From assembly GCA_002701395.1 (NCBI GenBank), contig NZVC01000029.1:51015-115014 (forward strand): 64,000 bases of DNA. The letters run 5' to 3'. Origin of the DNA: Maritimibacter sp. (GTDB taxonomy: Bacteria > Pseudomonadota > Alphaproteobacteria > Rhodobacterales > Rhodobacteraceae). This document shows, one piece after another, positions 25,524 to 33,254 of this stretch. Made by a program: the position numbers and the translations under genes. The notes under the pieces were generated by a model. That model was not told where the DNA came from, made no database searches, and saw only the letters and a program-made list of their open reading frames with translations. Position 1 is the stretch's first letter, and each line of letters begins with the position of its first letter.

Positions 25524-26420
25524 ATGAAGTTCGGCAGCCCGGCCATCACGTTCGTTTATCATCTCGGTGTACATTGCACCGACGACAACATGCTTGTGCG
25601 CTCGTTGTTGCAGGACGGGGTGGATCTGCAGAAGCGCAATATCATCGTCCCGCGCCCCCGCCGGTATCGCACGACGGTGCGCGAGCACATGCACGAGTTC
25701 CGCGGCGAGCCGATGCCGGACGAGCGCCAACGCGAACTGTACCAGCGACTGCTGGAAGACTACCCGGTCGAACGCGCGATCTTCAGCGATCAGGATTACC
25801 TGTCGCTGCCGCAGGGCGTGTTCGAGAAGAACCAGCTGTATTCCAAGGCCGGGTTCCGGTCGATGTGGCTGCGGTACCTGTTCCCCGAAAACCCGTGCGA
25901 GTTCTTCATCGCGATCCGCAACCCGGCGACCTATCTGCCGGATGCGCTGAAGCTGAAGAACATGCCGGGCTACGAAGGCTTCGTGCGCCAGACCGACCCG
26001 CGCGAGATGCGGTGGACGGCGGTGATCGAGAAGATCCAGGAATACAATCCCGACTGCCCGATCACCGTCTGGTGCAACGAGGATACGCCGATGATCTGGC
26101 CAGAGATCCTGCGAGAGATCACCGACACCGAAATGACCCTGCCGTTCAAAGGCGACAACGACGTTCTGAAGTCGATCATGACCGAGGACGGGTTCGACAA
26201 GATGGAAAAGTACATCGCGACCCATCCGCCCGCGAACGAGATCCAGCGGCGCCGGGTGATCGCCGCGTTCCTCGACAAGTTCGCGCTGGACGATGCACTG
26301 GAAGAAGAGATCGACTTGCCGGGCTGGACCCCGGAACTGGTGGAAGAGGTCACTTCGATCTACGAGGACGACGTCTATCAGATCGAACGGATGGCCGGCG
26401 TCACCTTCATCTCGCCCTAA
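25524..26420 (+). CDS. Sulfotransferase-like protein of unknown function
   Basis: A protein of 298 residues from an ATG with a strong GGGGAGG Shine-Dalgarno sequence. It was not firmly recognised. The start, ITFVYHLGVHCTDDNMLVRS, resembles the first strand and loop of sulfotransferases, where a HxGxHKTGTT-type loop binds the PAPS donor, but the loop is degenerate. FFIAIRNPATYLPDALK around residue 135 resembles the 3'-phosphate-binding RNP(x)YLPS helix of that fold. No second motif is evident. It ends the seven-gene glycan cluster, where a sulfotransferase would make sense. If it is one, the donor loop has diverged. Confidence 0.5.
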   Translation: MKFGSPAITFVYHLGVHCTDDNMLVRSLLQDGVDLQKRNIIVPRPRRYRTTVREHMHEFRGEPMPDERQRELYQRLLEDYPVERAIFSDQDYLSLPQGVFEKNQLYSKAGFRSMWLRYLFPENPCEFFIAIRNPATYLPDALKLKNMPGYEGFVRQTDPREMRWTAVIEKIQEYNPDCPITVWCNEDTPMIWPEILREITDTEMTLPFKGDNDVLKSIMTEDGFDKMEKYIATHPPANEIQRRRVIAAFLDKFALDDALEEEIDLPGWTPELVEEVTSIYEDDVYQIERMAGVTFISP

Positions 26421-26426
26421 GGCGGC

Positions 26427-26840
26427 CTAGACCCCGACGTCCGGGCCCAGGCAGGTCAGCGGGTCGGGGCTGTTGGTGACTTCGTACAATTCGCGGCCGT
26501 TGCCATCGCCCATGAACACGGCGGACAGCTTGCCGCCGTCGTCGCTGAACTTCCAGCATTTCGGCTCGGGGCTGCCTTCGTACACGAAGCAGATGTTCGC
26601 GTTTTCCTCGTACCAATAGCCGTCCCAGCACTGGTCGCCGATATAGGCCCAGCGAACCTTCCGGCCCGGCAGATACTGTTCGATCCCATAGGCCACGCCG
26701 CCGTCGTGATACGTCAGCGTGCGGCCCTCGACATAGTCCTCGAACTCGTCCGCGCTCATGCTGTCGGCCGCGGCGGCCGGAAGGGCAGAGACGGCAAGCA
26801 GGGCAAGCGCAAGCGTTCGGATCGGGCGTTGGTGCGTCAT
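26427..26840 (-). CDS. Small secreted cysteine-containing protein
   Basis: A protein of 137 residues with a signal peptide (about 1-25, MTHQRPIRTLALALLAVSAL then PAAAA). The mature domain is rich in aromatics and has four cysteines, in GDQCWDGYWY, ANICFVYE, EPKCWKF and LTCLGPD, consistent with two disulfides. The short proximal repeat of TLTYHDGG and YGIEQYLPGRKVRW suggests a beta-rich periplasmic domain of a type common in Rhodobacterales. Its role is unknown. It lies just upstream of the AlkB-like gene in the right-to-left map, with a 27-base gap and the same orientation. Confidence 0.65.
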   Translation of the reverse strand: MTHQRPIRTLALALLAVSALPAAAADSMSADEFEDYVEGRTLTYHDGGVAYGIEQYLPGRKVRWAYIGDQCWDGYWYEENANICFVYEGSPEPKCWKFSDDGGKLSAVFMGDGNGRELYEVTNSPDPLTCLGPDVGV

Positions 26841-26867
26841 GGCGTCAGAATGGCAGATTGTCGTGGC

Positions 26868-28028
26868 TCAGGCCAGAGGTTCGGGCGCGGCGCTTTCGCC
26901 GGTGTGTGGATCGTGATCGGTTTGCTGATCCGCGGTCTGCCAACGCCGGGCGCGACGATCCATCACCCGCCGCCACAGCGTCGGGAACAGCGCCAGCGTC
27001 GCCATCGCGGGCAGGCTGCGCGGCAGCGTCGGCGCGACGTCCGGCGCGGGCAGTTCCAGCGCGGGGTAGGGGCGCGACGGGTGCGCGTGGTGATCGGAAT
27101 GGCGCGGCGCGTGCAGCATCATGTGCCCGGTCATCCAGTGCGGCGCGTTCCAGCTGTGGCGCGGTCCCACCGGCTCGGTCCGGCCATCGGCGCGGATCTG
27201 GCGGCGCAGGCCATAGTGCTGGACATAATCGGACAGCAGAAGCTGCGACTGGGCATAGCCCGCCAGCCACAGATGCACCGCCACGCCCCACGGTCCCGCA
27301 ATCAGCGCGGAAACCCCAATCATCGCCAGCCCGCCGCCGACGTAGACCGCATAGGGATGCAGCTTCTTCTGGCGCGACCGCGCCAGCCGCGCGGTTTCGG
27401 CTTTCATCCCGGCCCGGAACGAGCCGACCCATGCCCGGGGCAGGAACCGCCAATAGCTTTCGCCCAGCTGGGCCGAATTCGGATCGCGGTCGGTGGCGAC
27501 GTGGACGTGATGGACCAGCGGATGCGCCGAGGCGTGATGGCCGAACAGCAACGAGATATAGACCCACGTCCCCAGCCGCCGTAGGCCGCGCCCGCCGCGA
27601 TGGATCAGTTCGTGCGCGTTCGAATTCGACACCTGCCCCATGAACAGCCCCGCCGCGAGGAACAGCGCCACCTTCCGCGCCGGGTCCAGCGCGTCCCCGG
27701 TCAGCGCGCGGACGGTCAGGAAAAGCACGGCGAAATGCCCGACGGCAAGGACGACGGACAGCCGGTCATGGGCCGGAAACTCGACCCCGTCGGCGGGGGC
27801 GGCAGCGGTGATCAATTCGTCCAGAAGATAGGTCAGGACCGCCATGTACAGCAGCGCGGCCCAGATCCATGCGCCGCCCCAGCGATCACCGAACACAGCC
27901 CCCGCCGCGAGCAGGAAGACGGGGGTCAGGCTCGTCCAGGCAAAGACGAACCCGGCTGTGTCCGGACCCGGGCGCGCGGGTTGACCCTTGCGCGACAATC
28001 CGGGGCTGTCGTCCGTATTTATGGTCAT
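26868..28028 (-). CDS. alkB: Alkane 1-monooxygenase-like membrane di-iron enzyme
   Basis: A protein of 386 residues with several membrane helices and the histidine boxes of AlkB-type integral-membrane di-iron oxygenases: HELIH at residues 139-143, HPLVHHVHVAT with H169, H173 and H174, and RHSDHHAHP at 309-317. The substrate-family signature QHYGL is present at 270-274 (usually NYLQHYGL; here SDYVQHYGL). AlkB oxidises medium-chain n-alkanes at the terminal carbon using rubredoxin as electron donor. No rubredoxin or rubredoxin reductase gene is adjacent. A fatty-acid or related hydroxylase role is possible. Confidence 0.88.
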   Translation of the reverse strand: MTINTDDSPGLSRKGQPARPGPDTAGFVFAWTSLTPVFLLAAGAVFGDRWGGAWIWAALLYMAVLTYLLDELITAAAPADGVEFPAHDRLSVVLAVGHFAVLFLTVRALTGDALDPARKVALFLAAGLFMGQVSNSNAHELIHRGGRGLRRLGTWVYISLLFGHHASAHPLVHHVHVATDRDPNSAQLGESYWRFLPRAWVGSFRAGMKAETARLARSRQKKLHPYAVYVGGGLAMIGVSALIAGPWGVAVHLWLAGYAQSQLLLSDYVQHYGLRRQIRADGRTEPVGPRHSWNAPHWMTGHMMLHAPRHSDHHAHPSRPYPALELPAPDVAPTLPRSLPAMATLALFPTLWRRVMDRRARRWQTADQQTDHDPHTGESAAPEPLA

Positions 28029-28201
28029 TGGGGCAACAAGATGGCGTGAACTAGGGTGACGCTACGCAAGGCGGCGATTGGGTTTCGGTCGGGCTTCGGA
28101 CGGTGGGCGCAAAGGCCCGGAACAAACGGTTAAGGCGCCGCAGGGCTTCCAAACCCGGACGGAACCGATTACCTGAAATACCGTATCAGGAAAGGCGGGA
28201 C

Positions 28202-29452
28202 ATGTCCTTTTTCAAGAAGTTGAAGCAGCGGCTGACCGGGTCGTCGTCGAAGATCGAGCAGGGGCTCGATGCCATTGTCGAGGATGGCGGCGAAGAAGAG
28301 ACCGTAGCGCCCGAGGAACAGGCGACACCGGCGGCGCCGGAACCCGCGCCCGAACCGGCGCCTGCACCGGAACAGAAACCGGCGCCTGCTTCTCCGACGC
28401 CACCTGCGCCCCAACCCGCGACGACACCAGCGCCGACACCCACGCCGCAGCCCGCGCCGAAACCGGCGCCCGCGCCGGAACCGCCCGCCGCCAGCCCGAA
28501 ACCGCTGGAGGTCGAGCGCGCCGCCGAGACGCAGCCCACAGCCGCGCCGGAACCTGCGCGGCCGGGCCTGTTTGGCCGTCTCATGGGCCGCGCGCCCGAG
28601 AAGACCGTCGTGCGCCGGGTGCTGGACGACGACATGCTCGAAAGCCTTGAAGAGTTGCTGATCACCGCCGACATGGGCGTCGACACCGCGCTGCGCGTGA
28701 CCGCCAACATGGCCGAAGGCCGGTTCGGCCGCCGTCTGTCGGTCGACGAGATCAAGGCGCTGCTGGCTGCCGAGGTCACGCGCATCATGGAACCCGTCGC
28801 CAAGCCGATGCCGATCTACGCGAAGAAGCCGCAGGTCGTGCTGGTGGTGGGCGTGAACGGGTCCGGCAAGACCACCACCATCGGCAAGCTGGCCAGCCAG
28901 TTCCGCGCCGCCGGTAAGTCGGTGGTGATCGCCGCCGGTGATACGTTCCGCGCGGCGGCGGTCGAGCAGCTTCAGGTCTGGGGCGAACGCGCCGGCGTGC
29001 CAGTGATGACCGCGCCGCAGGGCACCGACCCGGCCAGCCTTGCCTTTGACGCGATGACGCGGGCCGAGGCAGAGGGCGCCGACCTTCTGATGATCGACAC
29101 CGCCGGTCGCCTGCAGAACCGCGCCGACCTGATGGAAGAGCTGTCGAAGATCGTCCGCGTGATCCGCAAGAAGGACCCCGACGCACCGCACAACACGTTG
29201 CTGGTGCTGGACGCGACGACCGGTCAGAACGCCCTGAGCCAGGTCGAGACGTTCCAGAAAATGGCCGATGTGTCGGGGCTGGTGATGACCAAGCTGGATG
29301 GCACCGCCAAGGGCGGCGTGCTGGTGGCGCTGGCCGACAAGTTCGGCCTGCCGATCCACGCCATCGGCGTGGGCGAGCAGATCGACGACCTTGCGCCCTT
29401 CGACCCCGAGGAATTCGCCGCCGCGCTGACCGGGCTGGAGACGGGCACGTGA
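28202..29452 (+). CDS. ftsY: Signal recognition particle receptor FtsY
   Basis: A protein of 416 residues. FtsY docks the SRP-ribosome complex at the membrane and hydrolyses GTP with Ffh. Residues about 25-130 form a Pro/Ala/Glu-rich acidic linker, as in the A domain of alphaproteobacterial FtsY. The NG domain then shows GVNGSGKTTTIGKLA (P-loop), GDTFRAAAVEQL, DTAGRLQNR, and TKLDGTAKGG with the closing GEQIDDL. The ATG at 28202 follows a GGCGGG sequence and fits the FKKLKQRL start. A possible 36-codon ORF overlaps its stop (GTGA). Confidence 0.95.
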   Translation: MSFFKKLKQRLTGSSSKIEQGLDAIVEDGGEEETVAPEEQATPAAPEPAPEPAPAPEQKPAPASPTPPAPQPATTPAPTPTPQPAPKPAPAPEPPAASPKPLEVERAAETQPTAAPEPARPGLFGRLMGRAPEKTVVRRVLDDDMLESLEELLITADMGVDTALRVTANMAEGRFGRRLSVDEIKALLAAEVTRIMEPVAKPMPIYAKKPQVVLVVGVNGSGKTTTIGKLASQFRAAGKSVVIAAGDTFRAAAVEQLQVWGERAGVPVMTAPQGTDPASLAFDAMTRAEAEGADLLMIDTAGRLQNRADLMEELSKIVRVIRKKDPDAPHNTLLVLDATTGQNALSQVETFQKMADVSGLVMTKLDGTAKGGVLVALADKFGLPIHAIGVGEQIDDLAPFDPEEFAAALTGLETGT

Positions 29453-29559
29453 GCCGACTGGCCGCTGCGGTGCTGGCGATCTGCCCGCCCGAAGCGGCCT
29501 TCGCGCGGGTTTGCGCGATGCACCGGGGTGATGGTCCGTGGCAGGACCGGGCGGAGTGA
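29449..29559 (+). CDS. Possible 36-residue coupled small protein
   Basis: Starting at a GTG that overlaps the ftsY stop by four bases (GTGA), a reading frame of 37 codons runs to a TGA at 29557-29559. The product is MSRLAAAVLAICPPEAAFAR then VCAMHRGDGPWQDRAE. The overlap geometry is what other coupled genes in this window show, but there is no family match and the C-terminal MgtC-type gene follows on the opposite strand. It could be a genuine small protein, or the remnant of a longer gene that once followed ftsY. Low confidence. Confidence 0.3.
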   Translation: MSRLAAAVLAICPPEAAFARVCAMHRGDGPWQDRAE

Positions 29560-29569
29560 CCGCGCGGGG

Positions 29570-30049
29570 CTATTCCTTGCCGTCGCGCCCTTCGAACAGC
29601 CGCAGGATCCCCAGAACCGCCAGAACGATCCCGGTGGCCAGCGCCGCCAACGGCATCTGCCCGGCGCCGCAGGCCAACCCGATGGCGCCCGCCAGCCACA
29701 TCGACGCGCCGGTGGTGACGTGGTGCACCTTGCCGCCCGAGGTAAAGATGATCCCGGCGGCAAGGAAGGCGACACCGGCGGTCACAGCCTCGACCAGCCG
29801 CAGCGGGTCGATCCGTTTCTCGCCGTCGCCGAAGGGCAGCTGCGACAGTTCCTGGCTGACGATGATGAACAGGCAGGCCGCCAATGAGATCAGCATGTGC
29901 GTGCGCAGGCCCGCAGGCTTGTTGCGCCACTCGCGCTCTATCCCCACGGCGCCCGCAAGCAGGATGGCCGACACCAGCCGGATCGCCGCGATCTCCCACG
30001 GGACGGCGGCGAAATTGCCGGAGAACTCACTGGCGATGGTGTCGAACAT
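29570..30049 (-). CDS. MgtC/SapB family membrane protein
   Basis: A protein of 159 residues with four to five membrane helices. The family signature is clear: IRLVSAILLAGAVGIEREWR and NKPAGLRTHMLISLAACLF, then VTAGVAFLAAGIIFTSGG and GASMWLAGAIGLACGAGQ. MgtC-type proteins are linked to magnesium homeostasis, membrane potential and survival in hosts in other bacteria. Here it is a short single-domain form. It lies convergent with the ftsY-linked small frame and divergent from the DMT transporter gene at 30158. Confidence 0.88.
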   Translation of the reverse strand: MFDTIASEFSGNFAAVPWEIAAIRLVSAILLAGAVGIEREWRNKPAGLRTHMLISLAACLFIIVSQELSQLPFGDGEKRIDPLRLVEAVTAGVAFLAAGIIFTSGGKVHHVTTGASMWLAGAIGLACGAGQMPLAALATGIVLAVLGILRLFEGRDGKE

Positions 30050-30157
30050 GGGAAGGGCCTTTCCTGTTCCCTCACAGTCTAGCGTAAACGCGCCGCGTTT
30101 CGAGCGGGTGCAGCGCAGTCTTTGCGCCTTAGGGTCGCCCGGCCAAGCAGGTTCGCC

Positions 30158-31060
30158 GTGAGCGATTGGCTGATCTCTTTAGAGGGCACCGAGGCGGGGC
30201 ACCAGCTGGCACTGGCGCTGGCGCTGCTGGCCGCGTTCCTGCACGCGGTGTTCGGCGCGCTGCAAAAGGGTCGCCACGATCCGTGGCTGTCGCGGGGGGC
30301 GATTGATTTCGCATACGGCGCGATGGCCGCGCCCTTCGCATTCTTCGTGGTGCCGTGGCCAGAGCCGCATATGTGGCCGATCCTTGCCGGGGCCTTCGGC
30401 ATCCACGTCGTCTATAAGCTGGCGCAGGCGTGGGCCTATACCAAGGGCGCTTACACGGTCGTCTACCCGGTGGTGCGGGGCACCGCGCCGTTCTTCGCCG
30501 TGATCGGCGCCTACCTGCTGTTCGGCGAGATCTTCACCCCGGTGCAGTGGCTGGGCGTCGGCGTGCTGCTGTCGGGGATCTTCGGGCTGGCGGCCTACAA
30601 CCTGCGCTATCTAGAGACCGCACGCGACACGCTGCCGGTGGCGCTGATGCTGGCGGCGGGGACGGGCGCGCTGGTGGCGCTGTACACGACCTACGACGCC
30701 TACGGCATCCGGGCGACCGCCGATCCGTTCACGTTCCTGGCATGGTTCTTCTTTCTCGACGGGCTGTTCATGCCGGTGGTTGCGCTGCGGCGCTATGCCC
30801 TTATGTCCGACAGGCCCGCCTTGGGTCCGCTGGCCCTGCGGGGTTTCGTCGGCGGGGTGATCGCCTTTTTCAGCTTCGGCGCGATCATGCTGGCGACGCG
30901 GCTGGACAAGGTCGGCGAGGCAGCGGTGCTGCGCGAGACCTCGACCGTTTTCGCGGCGCTGATCGGCTGGCTGGTGCTGCGCGAAAAGGTCGGACCCCGG
31001 CGTCTTGTCCTGATGGCGTTGATCGCGGCGGGGGCTGTGATAGTGGAGACGGGTGGCTAG
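30158..31060 (+). CDS. DMT family (EamA-type) transporter
   Basis: A protein of 300 residues with about ten membrane helices arranged as two repeats, typical of the drug/metabolite transporter superfamily. The GTG at 30158 starts the product SDWLISLEG; the frame is open further upstream only to a TTG. Conserved points are YTKGAYTVVYPVVRGTAPFF, and DKVGEAAVLRETSTVFAALI in the last half, which matches family members encoded beside ftsY and yciB in Rhodobacterales. The substrate is not known. Confidence 0.85.
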   Translation: MSDWLISLEGTEAGHQLALALALLAAFLHAVFGALQKGRHDPWLSRGAIDFAYGAMAAPFAFFVVPWPEPHMWPILAGAFGIHVVYKLAQAWAYTKGAYTVVYPVVRGTAPFFAVIGAYLLFGEIFTPVQWLGVGVLLSGIFGLAAYNLRYLETARDTLPVALMLAAGTGALVALYTTYDAYGIRATADPFTFLAWFFFLDGLFMPVVALRRYALMSDRPALGPLALRGFVGGVIAFFSFGAIMLATRLDKVGEAAVLRETSTVFAALIGWLVLREKVGPRRLVLMALIAAGAVIVETGG

Positions 31061-31086
31061 GGCCGCTTCGACGGAAAGGGACAGGA

Positions 31087-31695
31087 ATGGCTGAAAAGAA
31101 TATCTCGCAGGGGCTGAAGCTGGCGCTGGACATGGGGCCGATCCTTGCCTTCTTCGTCGGCTACATGCTGCTTCGCGACCGGACCTTCGTGATCGGCGGT
31201 TCGGAATACTCGGGCTTCATTCTTGTGACGGCGGCCTTCATCCCGCTGCTGGCGCTGTCGACGCTGGTGCTGTGGCGGCTGACCGGCACGCTGTCGAAGA
31301 TGCAGATCGTGACGCTGGTGCTGGTGGTGGTGTTCGGCGGCATGACCGTGTGGCTGAACGACGAGCGGTTCTTCAAGATGAAGCCGACCATGATCTACAC
31401 GCTGTTCGCGCTGGTGCTGGGCTTCGGACTGTTGCGCGGCCAAAGCTACATGCAGTCCGTGATGGGAGAGATGCTGCCCATGCAGCCCGAGGGCTGGATG
31501 ATCCTGACCAAGCGCGTCACCGTGTTCTTCGTCCTGCTTGCGGTGCTGAACGAGGTGATCTGGCGCACCATGTCCACCGACGCGTGGGTGAACTTCAAGA
31601 CCTTCGGCCTGACCATCGGGCTGTTCGCGTTCTTCATGCTGCAGGGCAAGCTGTTCCAGACCTACGGGATCGAGACCGACAAACCCGGCGAATAG
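31087..31695 (+). CDS. yciB: Inner-membrane-spanning protein YciB (intracellular septation protein A)
   Basis: A protein of 202 residues with five to six membrane segments. The family signature is clear: LALDMGPILAFFVGYML, then FFKMKPTMIYTLFALVLGFG and LLRGQSYMQSVMG, and a C-terminal half with VLNEVIWR and VNFKTFGLTIGLFAFFM. YciB/IspZ proteins affect envelope integrity and cell division, and the gene follows the ftsY-DMT pair as in other members of this group. The ATG at 31087 has ACAGGA before it. It is probably the last gene before the SAM-II riboswitch region. Confidence 0.93.
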   Translation: MAEKNISQGLKLALDMGPILAFFVGYMLLRDRTFVIGGSEYSGFILVTAAFIPLLALSTLVLWRLTGTLSKMQIVTLVLVVVFGGMTVWLNDERFFKMKPTMIYTLFALVLGFGLLRGQSYMQSVMGEMLPMQPEGWMILTKRVTVFFVLLAVLNEVIWRTMSTDAWVNFKTFGLTIGLFAFFMLQGKLFQTYGIETDKPGE

Positions 31696-31903
31696 GGCGG
31701 CTGCACCGCCGCTCGGGGCGCCCCGTCCTGCGCCCCGTCCAGCGCCGTCTCCGGTGCGCCGGGACATGCACCCTGTCCATCGGGCTTTGCCCTGCCACCG
31801 CGCCTTGTGGCTATTCGATAGGCAGCGCCCTGGGCATCCCGGCAATCCCCAAGCTCTGTTCCCGTGTCGGGATTGACGCGCAGCACCTCTGGGTCTAAGG
31901 CAA

Positions 31904-31965
31904 GGGTCGTGGCGATTTGTACACCGGATTGCGGGCCACGTTAAAAAAATCCGCTAAAGAGGTGT
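31904..31965 (+). promoter_or_regulatory. SAM-II riboswitch (metZ leader)
   Basis: The aptamer matches the SAM-II consensus found in alphaproteobacteria. The P1 stem is CGTGGC (31908-31913) and GCCACG (31935-31940), a perfect 6 bp. Between them lies GATTTG-TACA-CCGGATTGC, followed after P1 by TTAAAAAAATCC and the highly conserved GCTAAA (31953-31958), then GAGG. In this class, SAM binding stabilises a pseudoknot. Twelve bases downstream is an intrinsic terminator, so high SAM probably favours termination and represses methionine synthesis. The upstream gap 31696-31903 showed nothing else. Confidence 0.92.
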
Positions 31966-31976
31966 CGGACGGTAAA

Positions 31977-32010
31977 AGCCCCCGGCGCTGATCGCGGTGG
32001 GGGTTTTTTT
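31977..32010 (+). terminator. Attenuator terminator in the metZ leader
   Basis: A GC-rich hairpin (CCCCC at 31979-31983, GGGGG at 31999-32003, with an inner CGC/GCG pairing and a G-G mismatch) is followed by seven T residues (32004-32010). It lies between the SAM-II aptamer and the metZ Shine-Dalgarno sequence (AAGGAGG, 32019-32025), the position expected for a riboswitch-controlled attenuator. Confidence 0.85.
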
Positions 32011-32033
32011 GTGCGCATAAGGAGGCGCAAGTC

Positions 32034-33215
32034 ATGAGCAAGGACTGGAACACCCGGACGAAACTGGTTCACGAAGGCATCCGCCGCAGCCAGTACAACG
32101 AGGTGAGCGAAGCGATCTTCCTGACGCAGGGTTTCGTCTATGAAAGCGCCGAGCAGGCCGAAGCGCGGTTCATCGAGATCGGTGACGACGAGTTCATCTA
32201 TGCCCGCTATGGCAACCCGACCGTCCGCATGTTCGAGGAACGCATCGCCGCGCTGGAAGGGGCAGAGGACGCCTTTGCCACCGCGTCCGGCATGGCGGCG
32301 GTCAACGCCGCGCTGACGTCGCTGCTGAAGGCGGGCGACCATGTCGTGTCGTCGCGCGCGCTGTTCGGCTCGTGCCTATACATCCTGGAAGAGATCCTGA
32401 CCCGCTACGGGGTCGAAGTGACCTTCGTCGACGGCACCGACCTTGACGCATGGAAGGCCGCGATCCGCGACGACACCAAGGCCGTCTTCTTCGAAACGAT
32501 GTCGAACCCGACGCTGGAAATCATCGACATCGCCGCCGTGACCGAACTGGCCCATGCCAAGGGCGCGCTGGTGGTGGCCGACAACGTGTTCGCCACGCCG
32601 ATCTTCAGCCGCGCGGTAGAACTGGGCGCCGACCTTGTCGTCTACTCGACCACCAAGCACATCGACGGGCAGGGCCGCTGTCTGGGCGGGGTGGTGCTTG
32701 GCTCGAAAGAACTGATCCGCAAGAAGGTCGAACCGTATCTGAAGCACACCGGCGGCGCTCTGTCGCCGTTCAACGCGTGGGTGATGCTGAAGGGCATGGA
32801 CACGCTGGACCTGCGGGTTCGCGCGTCGGCGGACGGTGCGCTGAAACTGGCGAAGGCGCTGGACGGGCACGCCAAGCTGTCCCGCGTGATCCACCCCAGC
32901 CTGCCGTCGCACCCGCAGGCCGAACTGGCCAGCCGCCAGATGGGATCCGGCGGCACCATGCTGGCGCTGGACGTCAAAGGCGGCAAGGACGCGGCCTTCC
33001 GGGTGCTGAACGCGTTGGAGATCTGGACGATCTCGAACAACCTTGGCGACTCGAAAAGCATCGTGACCCATCCGGCCACCACCACGCACCAGCGCCTGAG
33101 CGACGAACAGCGCGCGACGCTGGGGATCACCGACGGGCTGATCCGCCTGTCGGTCGGGCTGGAAGACGCGGACGACCTGCTGAAAGACCTGACGACGGCG
33201 CTGGATCAGGCCTGA
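32034..33215 (+). CDS. metZ: O-succinylhomoserine sulfhydrylase
   Basis: A protein of 393 residues. It converts O-succinylhomoserine and sulfide to homocysteine with pyridoxal phosphate. Cys/Met metabolism enzymes share the motifs seen here: ARYGNPTVRMFEERIAALEG, ATASGMAAVNAALTSLL, the PLP lysine in YSTTKHIDGQGR, and SLGD replaced by NNLGDSKSIVTHPATTTH near the end. MetZ-type proteins are slightly longer at the N-terminus than cystathionine lyases and start NTRTKLVHEGIRRSQYNE as here. A Shine-Dalgarno AAGGAGG precedes the ATG. It is controlled by the SAM-II riboswitch upstream. Confidence 0.95.
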   Translation: MSKDWNTRTKLVHEGIRRSQYNEVSEAIFLTQGFVYESAEQAEARFIEIGDDEFIYARYGNPTVRMFEERIAALEGAEDAFATASGMAAVNAALTSLLKAGDHVVSSRALFGSCLYILEEILTRYGVEVTFVDGTDLDAWKAAIRDDTKAVFFETMSNPTLEIIDIAAVTELAHAKGALVVADNVFATPIFSRAVELGADLVVYSTTKHIDGQGRCLGGVVLGSKELIRKKVEPYLKHTGGALSPFNAWVMLKGMDTLDLRVRASADGALKLAKALDGHAKLSRVIHPSLPSHPQAELASRQMGSGGTMLALDVKGGKDAAFRVLNALEIWTISNNLGDSKSIVTHPATTTHQRLSDEQRATLGITDGLIRLSVGLEDADDLLKDLTTALDQA

Positions 33216-33220
33216 GACCC

Positions 33221-33254
33221 TTAAAAGCGAACCGCGCCGCACAGGGCGCGGTTC
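33221..33254 (-). terminator. Terminator hairpin shared by metZ and the GNAT gene
   Basis: A perfect 10-bp inverted repeat, GAACCGCGCC at 33229-33238 and GGCGCGGTTC at 33245-33254, with a 6-base loop. On the minus strand it is followed by GCTTTTAA, so it acts best as terminator of the minus-strand GNAT/ABC operon. The last bases of the GNAT gene lie inside the hairpin. On the plus strand it follows metZ by 13 bases, so a two-way function is likely. Confidence 0.75.

Noticed and set aside
15200..26420. Horizontally acquired island
   Set aside because: Base composition and codon use resemble the neighbours, and no integrase, tRNA or flanking repeats were found.
31696..31903. tRNA or other RNA gene before the SAM-II element
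   Set aside because: No cloverleaf or conserved T-loop sequence was seen; the sequence is unremarkable.
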